Source: Desulfobacterales bacterium
GTDB lineage: Bacteria; Desulfobacterota; DSM-4660; Desulfatiglandales; JALVZP01
NCBI GenBank assembly: GCA_027037575.1
Contig: JALVZP010000195.1
Location: forward strand, 1-8,399
Length of the DNA: 8,399 nt
Reading direction: 5' to 3'
In this document: one piece after another, positions 1 to 7,100 of the stretch
How the letters are laid out: each line of letters opens with the position of its first letter
How positions within the stretch are numbered: the first letter of the stretch is position 1
The notes under the pieces: generated by a model
What the model was told of the DNA's origin: nothing
The model's input: the letters and a program-made list of their open reading frames with translations, nothing else
Database searches by the model: none
Made by a program: the position numbers and the translations under genes

Positions 1-2
1 AT

Positions 3-125
3 GCTCTTAAAGCTGTTTCCAATATGATGGTACATTATTCAACCAAAATGGACAGATGCTATGAGCTATTAAGGGAACTCAAAAAAGATGCAGTGGAAAG
101 ACTTCCAGCACTACAGATTTTTTAA
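3..125 (+). CDS. C-terminal fragment of an unidentified protein (5' end outside window)
   Basis: An open frame enters from the left edge and runs for 40 codons to a TAA at 123-125. The visible tail is hydrophilic and probably helical; it contains the stretches KMDRCYELLRELKKDAVERL and PALQIF at the very end. There is no Shine-Dalgarno before the internal ATGs at 24 and 27, so this is more likely the end of a longer gene than a small gene of its own. I do not recognise the family. It is followed by the convergent tRNA gene and has no clear GC-rich terminator after it. Confidence 0.6.
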   Translation, partial: ALKAVSNMMVHYSTKMDRCYELLRELKKDAVERLPALQIF

Positions 126-197
126 AAAAACATTAGACAAGATATTAAATAAAAGAGAGGGGAAAAATGGAAAAGCTGGAAATCATTAATAGGCAAA

Positions 198-271
198 TGC
201 GCCCGGCAGGATTCGAACCTGCGACCTTTGGATTCGTAGTCCAACGCTCTATCCAGCTGAGCTACGGGCGC
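198..271 (-). tRNA. tRNA-Arg (anticodon ACG)
   Basis: The minus strand folds into a complete cloverleaf. The 7-bp acceptor stem is GCGCCCG paired with CGGGCGC, followed by discriminator A at 198. The D arm is GCTC/GAGC, the anticodon stem is TTGGA/TCCAA around loop CTACGAA, and the T arm is GCAGG/CCTGC around TTCGAAT. The loop places ACG as the anticodon, giving Arg (CGN box), where A34 is normally edited to inosine by TadA. The CCA end is not encoded, because the next three bases after the discriminator are TTT on the minus strand. The gene sits between a partial plus-strand gene and the polymerase gene and is transcribed away from the latter. Confidence 0.97.
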
Positions 272-281
272 TTCTTATTTT

Positions 282-309
282 AAAATAACAAATTCTCTCA
301 AAATTACAA
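282..309 (-). promoter_or_regulatory. Candidate sigma-70-type promoter of the tRNA-Arg gene
   Basis: On the minus strand, TTGTAA (309-304) and TATTTT (287-282) are separated by 16 bases. The -10-like hexamer ends 10 bases before the mature tRNA 5' end, which would leave a leader of only a few bases for RNase P to remove. Both boxes are imperfect and the region is AT-rich, so this is a tentative call. Confidence 0.3.
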
Positions 310-332
310 GGTTAATTTCCTTTAAAGCTAAT

Positions 333-2183
333 ATGTCTGAAAAATACATTGATTCTATAATACAGATATGGCTACTTATTCTTATAATCTTTTCTCCTTT
401 AGCATTTGGATCTGTTCATCTGTGGGCATATACTATCTTAGAAGTTTCTATCTTTATAATGCTTATCTTATATTTTTTTAAATATCTTATTTCCTCTTCC
501 TCAAACAAAATAAGGATAGGAATTCCAGCATCCTGGATAAACATACCTTTTTTTTTCTTTCTCATTTTTGTCCTTTTCCAATTAATTCCATTTCCTGCCC
601 TTTTGCTCAAATATCTTTCTAAGAAGAGATATGAACTATATAAGATGACTATTCCTGAGCCATGGCATTTTCAGACAATATCTATCTGCATACATCAGAC
701 AACAAGGGAGCTTTATAAGCTGATCACATATGTGGGTGTCTTCTTTTTAGCTCTTAAGATATTTGATTCTAGAAAGAGGATTAAAAGGGCTGTCATAGCT
801 ATTTTTTTTGCAGGGACATTAGAGGCATTTCTTGGAATATTCCAAATGCTTACAAAGACAAATAAGATATTCTGGTTTTGGCAGTCTGAAATAAAAAAAG
901 GAGGCTATTTTGGATCCTTTGTAAATCCAAACCACTTTGCCAACTATATGGGAATGGTTGTATGTATTGAGATAGGTCTTCTCCTTTCAAGACCAAAGAT
1001 CCCCTTTTATCCAAAAAGGGAAAGCTGGAGGCATTATATAAATAGATTTGAATCGTATATTTCCAAAAACATCCTTCTTATATTCCTGATTTCTATTATG
1101 GGAACTTCTATATTCCTTTCTCTTTCAAGGGGTGGAATAATATGTCTTCTATTTTCCCTTCTCCTTTTGTTCACATTTCAGGCATTAAAAGCATTTCAAA
1201 GAAAAAAGACTATTATAATTATCTATTCTCTCATCATGGCATTTCTTATATGGATAGGCATAGACCCTGTAATAAGGGAGCTTTCTACACTTCTTAAACT
1301 CACCAAGGCATCCCCTCAAAGACCAATAGCATGGAGGGATAGTCTCAAGATCATAAAGGACTATCCCTTGGTTGGGGTTGGATATGGAAATTTTAGAAAC
1401 ATATTTCCTTTTTATAAAAGTCCTTCCCTGGGAAGTGCATTCTGGGATCATGCCCACAATGAATACATTGAATATGCTGTTGATACAGGATTAATCGGAT
1501 TTCTCCTATTCTATTTTCCAATCTTTTCATCCCTATTCTGGATTATAAAGAGATGGTTTAAAAGGACAGAGGCATTCTCTGTGGGAATCAGCTTGGGTGG
1601 GATATCTGCAATATCACTTCTTTTAATGGCAAATCTATATACTTTCAATCTACACATTCCTGCAATCTCATTTTTATTCTTTTTTATTATGGCAATTACT
1701 ATTAGGAGTGTTTTCCTTTATCATCATTTTCCCATAAGGATTATTTCCTTAAAAAAGAAGAAAGCTTTTATTTCGTTTATCGGATTTTGTCTGATTTTTA
1801 TTATTTTAATAAAAAATCAACTCAACATTTTTAAGGCAGAAAGCCTGTATAATCAATATAAGCAAACAAAAAGATTATATTTTTTGAAGAAGGCAGCTCA
1901 ATTAGACTCAAATAATCCTGTATATAAGTATGTTTTGGCATTAGAATATGTAAAGAAGGATAAAGTGAAGTATGGAAAAAGGGCAAGAGATCTTTGTATA
2001 TCTGCAATAAGACTTAATCCTACAAATCCATGGTATCATTTGGCTCTTGTATGGGTCTCCTACGTTACAAATGATAAGTCTATCCCTTTTAAGAAAGAAT
2101 TATCCTTGGCTCTTAAACTTGATCCTACAAACCCATCAATAAAAAGATATGTAAGGAGATGGAAAAAATATGTGGCTTATTAG
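333..2183 (+). CDS. O-antigen ligase/polymerase family protein (Wzy_C type) with C-terminal TPR-like repeats
   Basis: This is a predicted inner-membrane enzyme that joins lipid-linked glycan units at the periplasmic face, acting either as a Wzy-like polymerase or a WaaL-like ligase. About 12-13 hydrophobic segments run from residue 11 to 493. Family motifs are visible: an N-terminal SPLAFGSVHLWA stretch, GSFVNPNHFANY (194-205), SLSRGG (263-268), and a long periplasmic loop (about 311-383) with RPIAW (330-334) and HAHNEY (373-378), the conserved Arg/His region of the Wzy_C domain. Residues 500-616 are soluble and contain TPR-like helices with the recurring pattern A-I/L-x-L-x-P-T-N-P (near 558-566 and 593-601). 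ATG 333 is the only sensible start; the next Met is residue 43, inside the membrane region. No Shine-Dalgarno is evident before it. The gene overlaps the next one by 14 bp, and the EPS context favours a polymerase role over lipid A-core ligation. Confidence 0.88.
   Translation: MSEKYIDSIIQIWLLILIIFSPLAFGSVHLWAYTILEVSIFIMLILYFFKYLISSSSNKIRIGIPASWINIPFFFFLIFVLFQLIPFPALLLKYLSKKRYELYKMTIPEPWHFQTISICIHQTTRELYKLITYVGVFFLALKIFDSRKRIKRAVIAIFFAGTLEAFLGIFQMLTKTNKIFWFWQSEIKKGGYFGSFVNPNHFANYMGMVVCIEIGLLLSRPKIPFYPKRESWRHYINRFESYISKNILLIFLISIMGTSIFLSLSRGGIICLLFSLLLLFTFQALKAFQRKKTIIIIYSLIMAFLIWIGIDPVIRELSTLLKLTKASPQRPIAWRDSLKIIKDYPLVGVGYGNFRNIFPFYKSPSLGSAFWDHAHNEYIEYAVDTGLIGFLLFYFPIFSSLFWIIKRWFKRTEAFSVGISLGGISAISLLLMANLYTFNLHIPAISFLFFFIMAITIRSVFLYHHFPIRIISLKKKKAFISFIGFCLIFIILIKNQLNIFKAESLYNQYKQTKRLYFLKKAAQLDSNNPVYKYVLALEYVKKDKVKYGKRARDLCISAIRLNPTNPWYHLALVWVSYVTNDKSIPFKKELSLALKLDPTNPSIKRYVRRWKKYVAY
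548..556 (+). repeat. Homopolymer T9 tract inside the polymerase gene
   Basis: Nine consecutive T bases lie in the third membrane segment and encode part of a Phe run near residues 73-75. A one-base slip would truncate the protein near residue 80. The surrounding sequence is AT-rich, so the tract may be chance. Confidence 0.5.
2153..2160 (+). promoter_or_regulatory. Shine-Dalgarno of the hydrolase-like gene, inside the polymerase gene
   Basis: AAGGAGAT lies 9 bases before the ATG at 2170 and within the last codons of the upstream gene. It supports this start and suggests translational coupling of the two overlapping genes. Confidence 0.75.
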
Positions 2184-3852
2184 ATTTATACTTATTGTTA
2201 TTTTCTTCTTTCCATCTATCGGTTTTTCTTTCCAAAACCTTATTCCAAATCCATCATTTGAAGATAAAGATAGAGACAGTATTCCAGATGGATGGAATAT
2301 ATATAGAGTATACTATCTCGTCTATAAGGGAAAAAAAGGGAGGGCAATATGCCTTTCTGGGAAAGGAAAGATAAGCTGTACTATTCGAGGAATCAAGAAA
2401 AATTCTTACTACTTGCTTTCATTCTGGATAAAAAGGGATGGCTGGAAAGAAGGAGAATATCCTCAGGTGGAAATCTTTAATAAGAAGATCTTATTGAATA
2501 CAGTTATAGGATGGGGAGATTGGATAAAGATATGTATGCTTTTAAATTCTAAGGAAAATGGAAGAACCAAGCTTTCTTTGATAGATCCAGGGCTATCCCA
2601 TAAAATACATTTTTGCAGGCTATGTCTTGTAGAATTTTATCCTAAGCTCCTATTTCCTGAAGGGGCTATCTATTCCTATTATCCCAGGTTTAGCTGGAGA
2701 ATGCCTGAGAATCCTTATGTTTTGGACTTTGAAATAGAGATTTCCAGATACAGAGATTTCAGAAAGGTTATTAAGTTAGTTCAAATAAAAGGAAGGAATC
2801 AATTCTTTCCTGATTTTCCTATAGATTCTGGAAGATGGTTTTGGAGAATAAAAGTATATAAAAATAGGAAATTTATTTCTGCTTCAAAGGAGAAATGCTT
2901 TTATATAATTCCCCAATTTCCTGTAGGCATTTTTGGTGTCCCACTAAAATATGTTGATAAGATAAAAAAGGCAGGATTTGATTCTATTTGTCTTGGTGGA
3001 GATCCTTTTTCTCTTGAGAAAAAGATCCTTCTTTTGTCCAGGAAACGAATAAATATGCTTTTATCCCTTCCATATAAATTTTCAGAAAAAAATATACAAC
3101 TTATATTTTCTCTTAGAAAAAATCCCTATATACTTGCCTGGTATTTAAGAGATGAACCAGAGATATGGCATTTTCCTCCAATATATCTCTGGAAGATAAA
3201 AAGATATGTAAAGGCCTTGGATCCTACTCATCCAACACTTATAACCCTTGTAAGGGCAAAAAAAGTGGAAGAATATGGTCAGTGTACAGATATAATAATG
3301 GTTGATCCATATCCTATTCCGATTTCTCCTTTAACTAAGCTCTCTGAAAGTATTGATCAGGTAAAGAGAATTTTTCCTGAAAAACCTGTATGGGCAGTTA
3401 TACAGGCATTTGATTGGTCTTCCTTCCCTTATGGAGAAGAAAAGAGAAGTTGGGGAAGGGATCCAACCTATCCTGAAGAAAGATGCCTCACATATCTTGC
3501 AGTTATACATGGGGCAAGTGGACTCTTTTACTTTACATTTAAGAGCAAAAACTATTTTATCCTCGAAAGGAAAAGACACTGGGATGACATAAAAAGGTTA
3601 ATATCTGAATTGAATAGGATCAGATATATCCTAAGAGCTCCAAAGATATATCCAATAGAGTCGGTATGTATAACTGAAGGGATTCACTATATTGTAAAGC
3701 GTGTATTGGAAGGGAATAAAAGAGGAAATTATCTACTTGCAGTAAACAGCTCTCCTTCTCCTAAGGAGATAGAAATAAGGGTTCCCTTTCTGAAAAATCC
3801 AATATCCCTTTCCTTTGATGGATATGAGGCAAAGATAATAAAATTTAAATAG
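2170..3852 (+). CDS. Secreted glycoside-hydrolase-like protein with N-terminal carbohydrate-binding-like domain
   Basis: This is a predicted exported 560-residue protein. Residues 1-20 form a signal peptide, with likely cleavage after GFS. Residues 22-158 open with NLIPNPSFEDKDRDSIPDGW, a hallmark of CBM_4_9-like beta-sandwich domains. Residues 168-247 look like an Ig/fibronectin-like domain (YPRFSWRMPE, then GRWFWRIKVY at 221-230). Residues 250-490 resemble a (beta/alpha)8 barrel: FGVPLKYVDKIKKAGFDSI, then AWYLRDEPE (323-331) with E329 as candidate acid/base, DPYP (379-382), PVWAVIQAF (406-414), and HGASGLFYFTF (447-457). The tail (about 491-560) looks like a small beta domain. The second catalytic carboxylate of a retaining clan GH-A enzyme is not obvious; Q412 lies near where one might be expected. 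The overlap with the polymerase gene suggests action on the same glycan, analogous in role to hydrolases found in other EPS loci. The substrate is unknown, and a catalytically inactive binding role is possible. Confidence 0.72.
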   Translation: MWLIRFILIVIFFFPSIGFSFQNLIPNPSFEDKDRDSIPDGWNIYRVYYLVYKGKKGRAICLSGKGKISCTIRGIKKNSYYLLSFWIKRDGWKEGEYPQVEIFNKKILLNTVIGWGDWIKICMLLNSKENGRTKLSLIDPGLSHKIHFCRLCLVEFYPKLLFPEGAIYSYYPRFSWRMPENPYVLDFEIEISRYRDFRKVIKLVQIKGRNQFFPDFPIDSGRWFWRIKVYKNRKFISASKEKCFYIIPQFPVGIFGVPLKYVDKIKKAGFDSICLGGDPFSLEKKILLLSRKRINMLLSLPYKFSEKNIQLIFSLRKNPYILAWYLRDEPEIWHFPPIYLWKIKRYVKALDPTHPTLITLVRAKKVEEYGQCTDIIMVDPYPIPISPLTKLSESIDQVKRIFPEKPVWAVIQAFDWSSFPYGEEKRSWGRDPTYPEERCLTYLAVIHGASGLFYFTFKSKNYFILERKRHWDDIKRLISELNRIRYILRAPKIYPIESVCITEGIHYIVKRVLEGNKRGNYLLAVNSSPSPKEIEIRVPFLKNPISLSFDGYEAKIIKFK

Positions 3853-6094
3853 GCAGCCTTTTTCTCTTCTTTTCCTTCTTTCCTTCCTTGTCATAGTAAT
3901 AATAGTAGTAGTGGTAGTAACGATAATATGAATAGTAATAGTCTTCCTTTTCCAGATCTACATTATTTAGTATGCATCCTATAACCTTTGCCCCCACATC
4001 TGATACCTGATCTATTGCATTTTTAACAGAGGGGATAGGTGTAGAGGCAGCCTTTATTACCATAACAACGCCATTTGTAAGAGGGGCAATCTCTATAGAA
4101 TCAGCAGCACTGAGTATAGGAGCAGAATCCATTATAATTATATCAAATTCCTTCTTCATCTCCTCCAGTAGATTCTTCATCCTCTTTGATGCAAGAAGTT
4201 CGGCAGGATTTGGTGGAATAACACCAGATGTAATTATCCTGAGATATGGAAAGTTCTCCACCACCTTCATTTTTATTCCATCAGAGATATTCCCACTCAG
4301 ATACTCTGAAAGACCTCCTTCCTTTTCCAAGTCAAACATCTCATGTATACGAGGCTTCCTTAAATCACAATCTATAAGCAATACCCTTTTTTCTAATTGG
4401 GAAAAAGATGCTGCAAGATTTGCAGAAACAAGTGTTTTTCCCTCCGCAGGTACAGCTGAGCTTATCAGGAATGACTTTCTTTCCTCATCAGGGGATGCAA
4501 AGGAAAGATTTGTCCTTATTGTCCTAAAGGATTCTGCCAAGTGAGACTTGGAATCCACGACGATCTCTCTAAATTCCCTTGGATTTGGATTTCCTGTATC
4601 AAACTCCATCCTTGCTATGATACCAAGAAGAGGAGTGTTAAACTGCCTTTCTACTTCAGAAGGATACTTTACTGTATTATCCAGGTATTCTAAGAGAAAT
4701 GCCAAAAATATTCCCAAGAAGAGAGATGTTATAAGGGAAAGAATTATATTAAGCTTCTTCTTTGGTCTTACAGGTTTATCAGGAACAGTTGCAGGATCAA
4801 CTATGGTAATGTTGGTGACCTTAAGATCCTCAGTAACACCTGTCTCTTTAAGCCTTTTAAGGAGAGATTCATAAAGTGATCTATTTACTTCTACCTGCCT
4901 TTTTAATACATTATACTGAATCTGCTTTTTATTAAGTTCCAATGCCTCTTTCTTCTTTTCTTCCATTGCCTTTAAGATCTGCTTCTCATTTTCGAGTGCA
5001 ATTTGATATTCAATTTTTATACTTTCTGCAATCTTTCTTACTTCTCTCGCAATATTTTTCTTAATGGCATTTATCTCGGACCTCAATCTGACCATTACAG
5101 GATGGGCAGGCCCGTATTTTTTCCCCATCTTATAGTATTCTGCAACGAGTGATATATATTCTGCCTTAAGCTTTTGTATAAGAGGATTCTCTACCACAAC
5201 AGGAAGGGAATCTATCTTCTCAGGATTATTTGCTACCTTCATCAGCTCCTTATAAAGGCTTTCCTTTTCTATCCTCTCTGTCCTTGCCTTATTTAAGGCG
5301 GCATTTAGTTCATCAAGACTCTTTAAAATAATGCTCTGTCTTTCCTCAAAATCAACAGATGCAAGTCCTTCCTTTTCCCTATATCTTTGAAGTGCAAGTT
5401 CTGATTCCTCTAATTTTTTTCTTACTTCCTTTATCCTCTTTTTAAGCCATTTTATTGCCTGCTTTGATGCCTCAAATTTTCTTTCTATACTACTTTCTAT
5501 ATACATTTTTGCATGCATATTAGCTATCTTTGCTGCAAGAACTGGATCCTTTGATTCAAAGCTAATATTTACAAGCCTGCTATTTCTTATAGGCTGTATC
5601 TTTAGATGGCTTAGATATATGTCTATAAGCCTGTCATACTTATTCTTTGGACCTTTAGGCCCCTTAGTAGAAAATATCCCTTTTATCCAGGAAATAATTG
5701 ATCCTATTAGTGAAGGAGGTTTTGGCATAAATTCTGGATTATGTTCTAAATCAAGGGCTTTTATCACCCGAAGTGCCAGGCTTCTGCTCTTTAATATCTC
5801 ATACTGGGTCTGGTAATAATCCCTTCCAGTTGCATTTACACCAAGGATATCCTCTATATTTACCACCTTGGGATTTTCTTTTTCTATAAGGACCTGGCAT
5901 GTAGCCCTATAAACAGGCTCTGCTGTAAAGGAATATATAGCTACTATACTGGTAATAATAAAGACAATTGTACCAATAAGCCATCTTCTCTTCAGGAGTA
6001 TCCTTAAATATTCTCTCAGATCTATCTCTTCCTCTTGATATTCAGGATAGGCTGGATATTGAGGATATTGTCCTTTTTCCTTTTCTTCTGGCAT
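3845..6094 (-). CDS. Polysaccharide co-polymerase fused to BY-type tyrosine kinase (Wzc-like)
   Basis: This inner-membrane regulator of polysaccharide chain length and export autophosphorylates on tyrosine. The Wzz domain begins with EEEIDLREYLRILLKRRWLI (21-40), TM1 is about 38-55, and long periplasmic helices with coiled-coil character span about 205-420. A Pro-rich PATVPDKPVRPKKK (434-447) leads into TM2 (about 448-469). The cytoplasmic kinase has the ExxRxxR oligomerisation motif (E521, R524, R527), Walker A SSAVPAEGKT (545-554), Walker A' LLIDCDLRKP (572-581) and Walker B IIIMDSAP (652-659). The tail has 13 Tyr in residues 719-734, followed by an unusual basic end, DKEGKKEKKRKRLPI. The N-terminus is also Tyr/Pro-rich (10-19). 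GAGGT (6104-6100) is spaced five bases from the ATG and overlaps the TGA of the upstream OPX gene, implying coupling. At 749 aa it has the usual length for a one-piece Wzc. Its 3' end overlaps the convergent hydrolase-like gene by 8 bp. Confidence 0.95.
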   Translation of the reverse strand: MPEEKEKGQYPQYPAYPEYQEEEIDLREYLRILLKRRWLIGTIVFIITSIVAIYSFTAEPVYRATCQVLIEKENPKVVNIEDILGVNATGRDYYQTQYEILKSRSLALRVIKALDLEHNPEFMPKPPSLIGSIISWIKGIFSTKGPKGPKNKYDRLIDIYLSHLKIQPIRNSRLVNISFESKDPVLAAKIANMHAKMYIESSIERKFEASKQAIKWLKKRIKEVRKKLEESELALQRYREKEGLASVDFEERQSIILKSLDELNAALNKARTERIEKESLYKELMKVANNPEKIDSLPVVVENPLIQKLKAEYISLVAEYYKMGKKYGPAHPVMVRLRSEINAIKKNIAREVRKIAESIKIEYQIALENEKQILKAMEEKKKEALELNKKQIQYNVLKRQVEVNRSLYESLLKRLKETGVTEDLKVTNITIVDPATVPDKPVRPKKKLNIILSLITSLFLGIFLAFLLEYLDNTVKYPSEVERQFNTPLLGIIARMEFDTGNPNPREFREIVVDSKSHLAESFRTIRTNLSFASPDEERKSFLISSAVPAEGKTLVSANLAASFSQLEKRVLLIDCDLRKPRIHEMFDLEKEGGLSEYLSGNISDGIKMKVVENFPYLRIITSGVIPPNPAELLASKRMKNLLEEMKKEFDIIIMDSAPILSAADSIEIAPLTNGVVMVIKAASTPIPSVKNAIDQVSDVGAKVIGCILNNVDLEKEDYYYSYYRYYHYYYYYYDKEGKKEKKRKRLPI
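3857..3889. repeat. 33-bp homopyrimidine/homopurine tract in the kinase 3' end
   Basis: The plus strand is pure C/T for 33 bases. On the coding (minus) strand this purine run encodes the Lys/Arg/Glu/Gly-rich tail of the kinase. Such tracts can form triplex structures, though a codon-composition origin from K/E/R codons is the simpler explanation. Confidence 0.7.
3893..3940 (-). repeat. TAY trinucleotide repeat tract encoding the tyrosine cluster
   Basis: Sixteen codons, 13 of them TAT or TAC, form an imperfect trinucleotide repeat interrupted by single Ser, Arg and His codons. It encodes kinase residues 719-734. Tyr-rich tails are the known autophosphorylation sites of BY-kinases; this one is exceptionally dense and repeat-like, so its length may vary between strains by slippage in whole codons. 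Confidence 0.85.
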
Positions 6095-6099
6095 GGCTT

Positions 6100-6104
6100 A
6101 CCTC
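6100..6104 (-). promoter_or_regulatory. Shine-Dalgarno of the Wzc-like gene overlapping the OPX stop codon
   Basis: GAGGT on the minus strand lies five bases before the ATG at 6094. Its first two bases are the last two bases of the OPX TGA stop (6105-6103), so the two genes are probably translationally coupled. Confidence 0.7.
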
Positions 6105-7053
6105 AGAATAAGCTTTCTGGAACTATAATTGTATCTCCTGGATATACAGGATCTGTCATTTTTGCTTTTATTTCGATCTTCTGTCCATTCTTTTCCCTTA
6201 CAATCTTTGTTTTATTTATTGCTGCCTTTTCTGTTGTTCCTCCAGCTATTGTAATGGCCTTTAATACAGTAATTCCATTTTCAAATATGTATTTCCCAGG
6301 CTTTTTCACCTCACCAAACACATAGAAATACTGAGCCTTTGGAACATAGATAGTATCATTTGGCTGCAACACAACATTCTGGCTTAGATCCCCTTCTAAG
6401 AGCCTCTTTAGATTTACTACAATAATCTCATCCTTACTTGCTTTTTCCAGGGGAGTGGGATTTGCCTTCTTTACCTTTGGCCTTATTATTATTACCTCAG
6501 ATCCTGCATCCTTTGTGGGTCCACCTGCCTCTGCAAGTATTTCTAAAAGCGTAGTTCTTCCAATAAGGGGATATGCACCGGGACCTTTCCCTGTACCTGC
6601 CCCTCCCACTTCTCCCAATACGAATACCTGTTTGCTTCTATATTTCTTTACTGTAACAGTTACCTGTGGATTAATTATATACTTCCCAGAAAGCCTTTTT
6701 TCTATCTCCTTTTCCAGCTCCGAGACAGTAAGTCCATCTGCATGAACCCTTCCAATAAGTGGATAGGAAAAATATCCATCCTCAGAGACAGTAACTACTC
6801 TATTTAGATCATCATGATCCCATACCTTTATCTCCAATACATCTTGAGGCCCTATGACATATTCCTTTTTCTTGCTTTCTAAAAGAGGTGCAAGGCTCGC
6901 AGCCTTCCTTTGAAATAGCCTTTTCATACTTTCTGCTGGAGGAGAAGCATTCTGTGCATTTTTTGCTTTAGGAATCTTGGGATATCTGGCACAGGAAAAA
7001 AAGGAGATTAGAATTAACAAAATTAAACTTAATTTTATATACCTCATGCTCAT
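6103..7053 (-). CDS. Polysaccharide export (OPX/Wza-family) outer-membrane lipoprotein, short form
   Basis: This predicted lipoprotein would form the periplasmic ring or conduit for the exported polysaccharide. Numbering from the ATG at 7053 (316 aa), a hydrophobic signal segment ends at a lipobox-like FFSC with Cys21. The Poly_export (PES) domain covers about 64-138, from YVIGPQDVLEIKVWD to NPQVTVTV. Two SLBB domains follow: about 142-238 (VFVLGEV to NDTIYVP) and about 243-311 (FYVFGEVKKPGKY to PGDTIIVP). The first SLBB carries a Gly-rich insertion, GGAGTGKGPG, where the second simply has KKPG. The protein ends in PESLF immediately after SLBB2, so the C-terminal amphipathic helix that forms the pore in E. 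coli Wza (379 aa) is absent. Start choice is uncertain: TTG 7056, ATG 7053 and ATG 7047 are all in frame, with only a weak AGG upstream. It lies eight bases before the kinase gene. Confidence 0.93.
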   Translation of the reverse strand: MSMRYIKLSLILLILISFFSCARYPKIPKAKNAQNASPPAESMKRLFQRKAASLAPLLESKKKEYVIGPQDVLEIKVWDHDDLNRVVTVSEDGYFSYPLIGRVHADGLTVSELEKEIEKRLSGKYIINPQVTVTVKKYRSKQVFVLGEVGGAGTGKGPGAYPLIGRTTLLEILAEAGGPTKDAGSEVIIIRPKVKKANPTPLEKASKDEIIVVNLKRLLEGDLSQNVVLQPNDTIYVPKAQYFYVFGEVKKPGKYIFENGITVLKAITIAGGTTEKAAINKTKIVREKNGQKIEIKAKMTDPVYPGDTIIVPESLF

Positions 7054-7065
7054 CAAACCTAATTT

Positions 7066-7097
7066 TGCCCTAAGCCTTGGTTTAAAGGCTTAGGGCA
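7066..7097 (-). promoter_or_regulatory. Perfect 13-bp stem-loop in the porin-OPX intergenic region
   Basis: Bases 7066-7078 (TGCCCTAAGCCTT) pair without mismatch with 7085-7097, leaving a six-base loop. On the transcribed minus strand the hairpin starts 20 bases after the porin stop and ends about six bases before the weak AGG of the OPX gene. There it is followed by AAAATT rather than a T-run, so it is not a standard intrinsic terminator in the operon direction. It could be an mRNA-stabilising or processing structure, an attenuator, or an element limiting OPX translation. Confidence 0.75.
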
Positions 7098-7100
7098 TAT

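Noticed and set aside
117..130. T6/A7 run at the end of the partial first gene as an intrinsic terminator
   Set aside because: It is an AT-only palindrome with no GC stem; too weak to call in AT-rich DNA.
356..361. Perfect TATAAT hexamer near the start of the polymerase gene
   Set aside because: It lies inside the coding region after the start codon and has no -35-like box at the right distance.
3890..3945. Possible CRISPR or tandem-repeat array at the GTA/ATA-rich stretch
   Set aside because: The period is three bases with no spacers, and it is explained in full by the tyrosine codons of the kinase tail.
4548..4874. 108-codon plus-strand reading frame inside the kinase gene
   Set aside because: It lies wholly antisense to a gene with clear Wzz and BY-kinase motifs, has no ribosome-binding site and resembles no family.
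6035..6745. Two plus-strand frames of 96 codons with hydrophobic stretches opposite the OPX gene
   Set aside because: The hydrophobicity is the mirror of the charged and beta-rich OPX coding sequence; there is no start signal.
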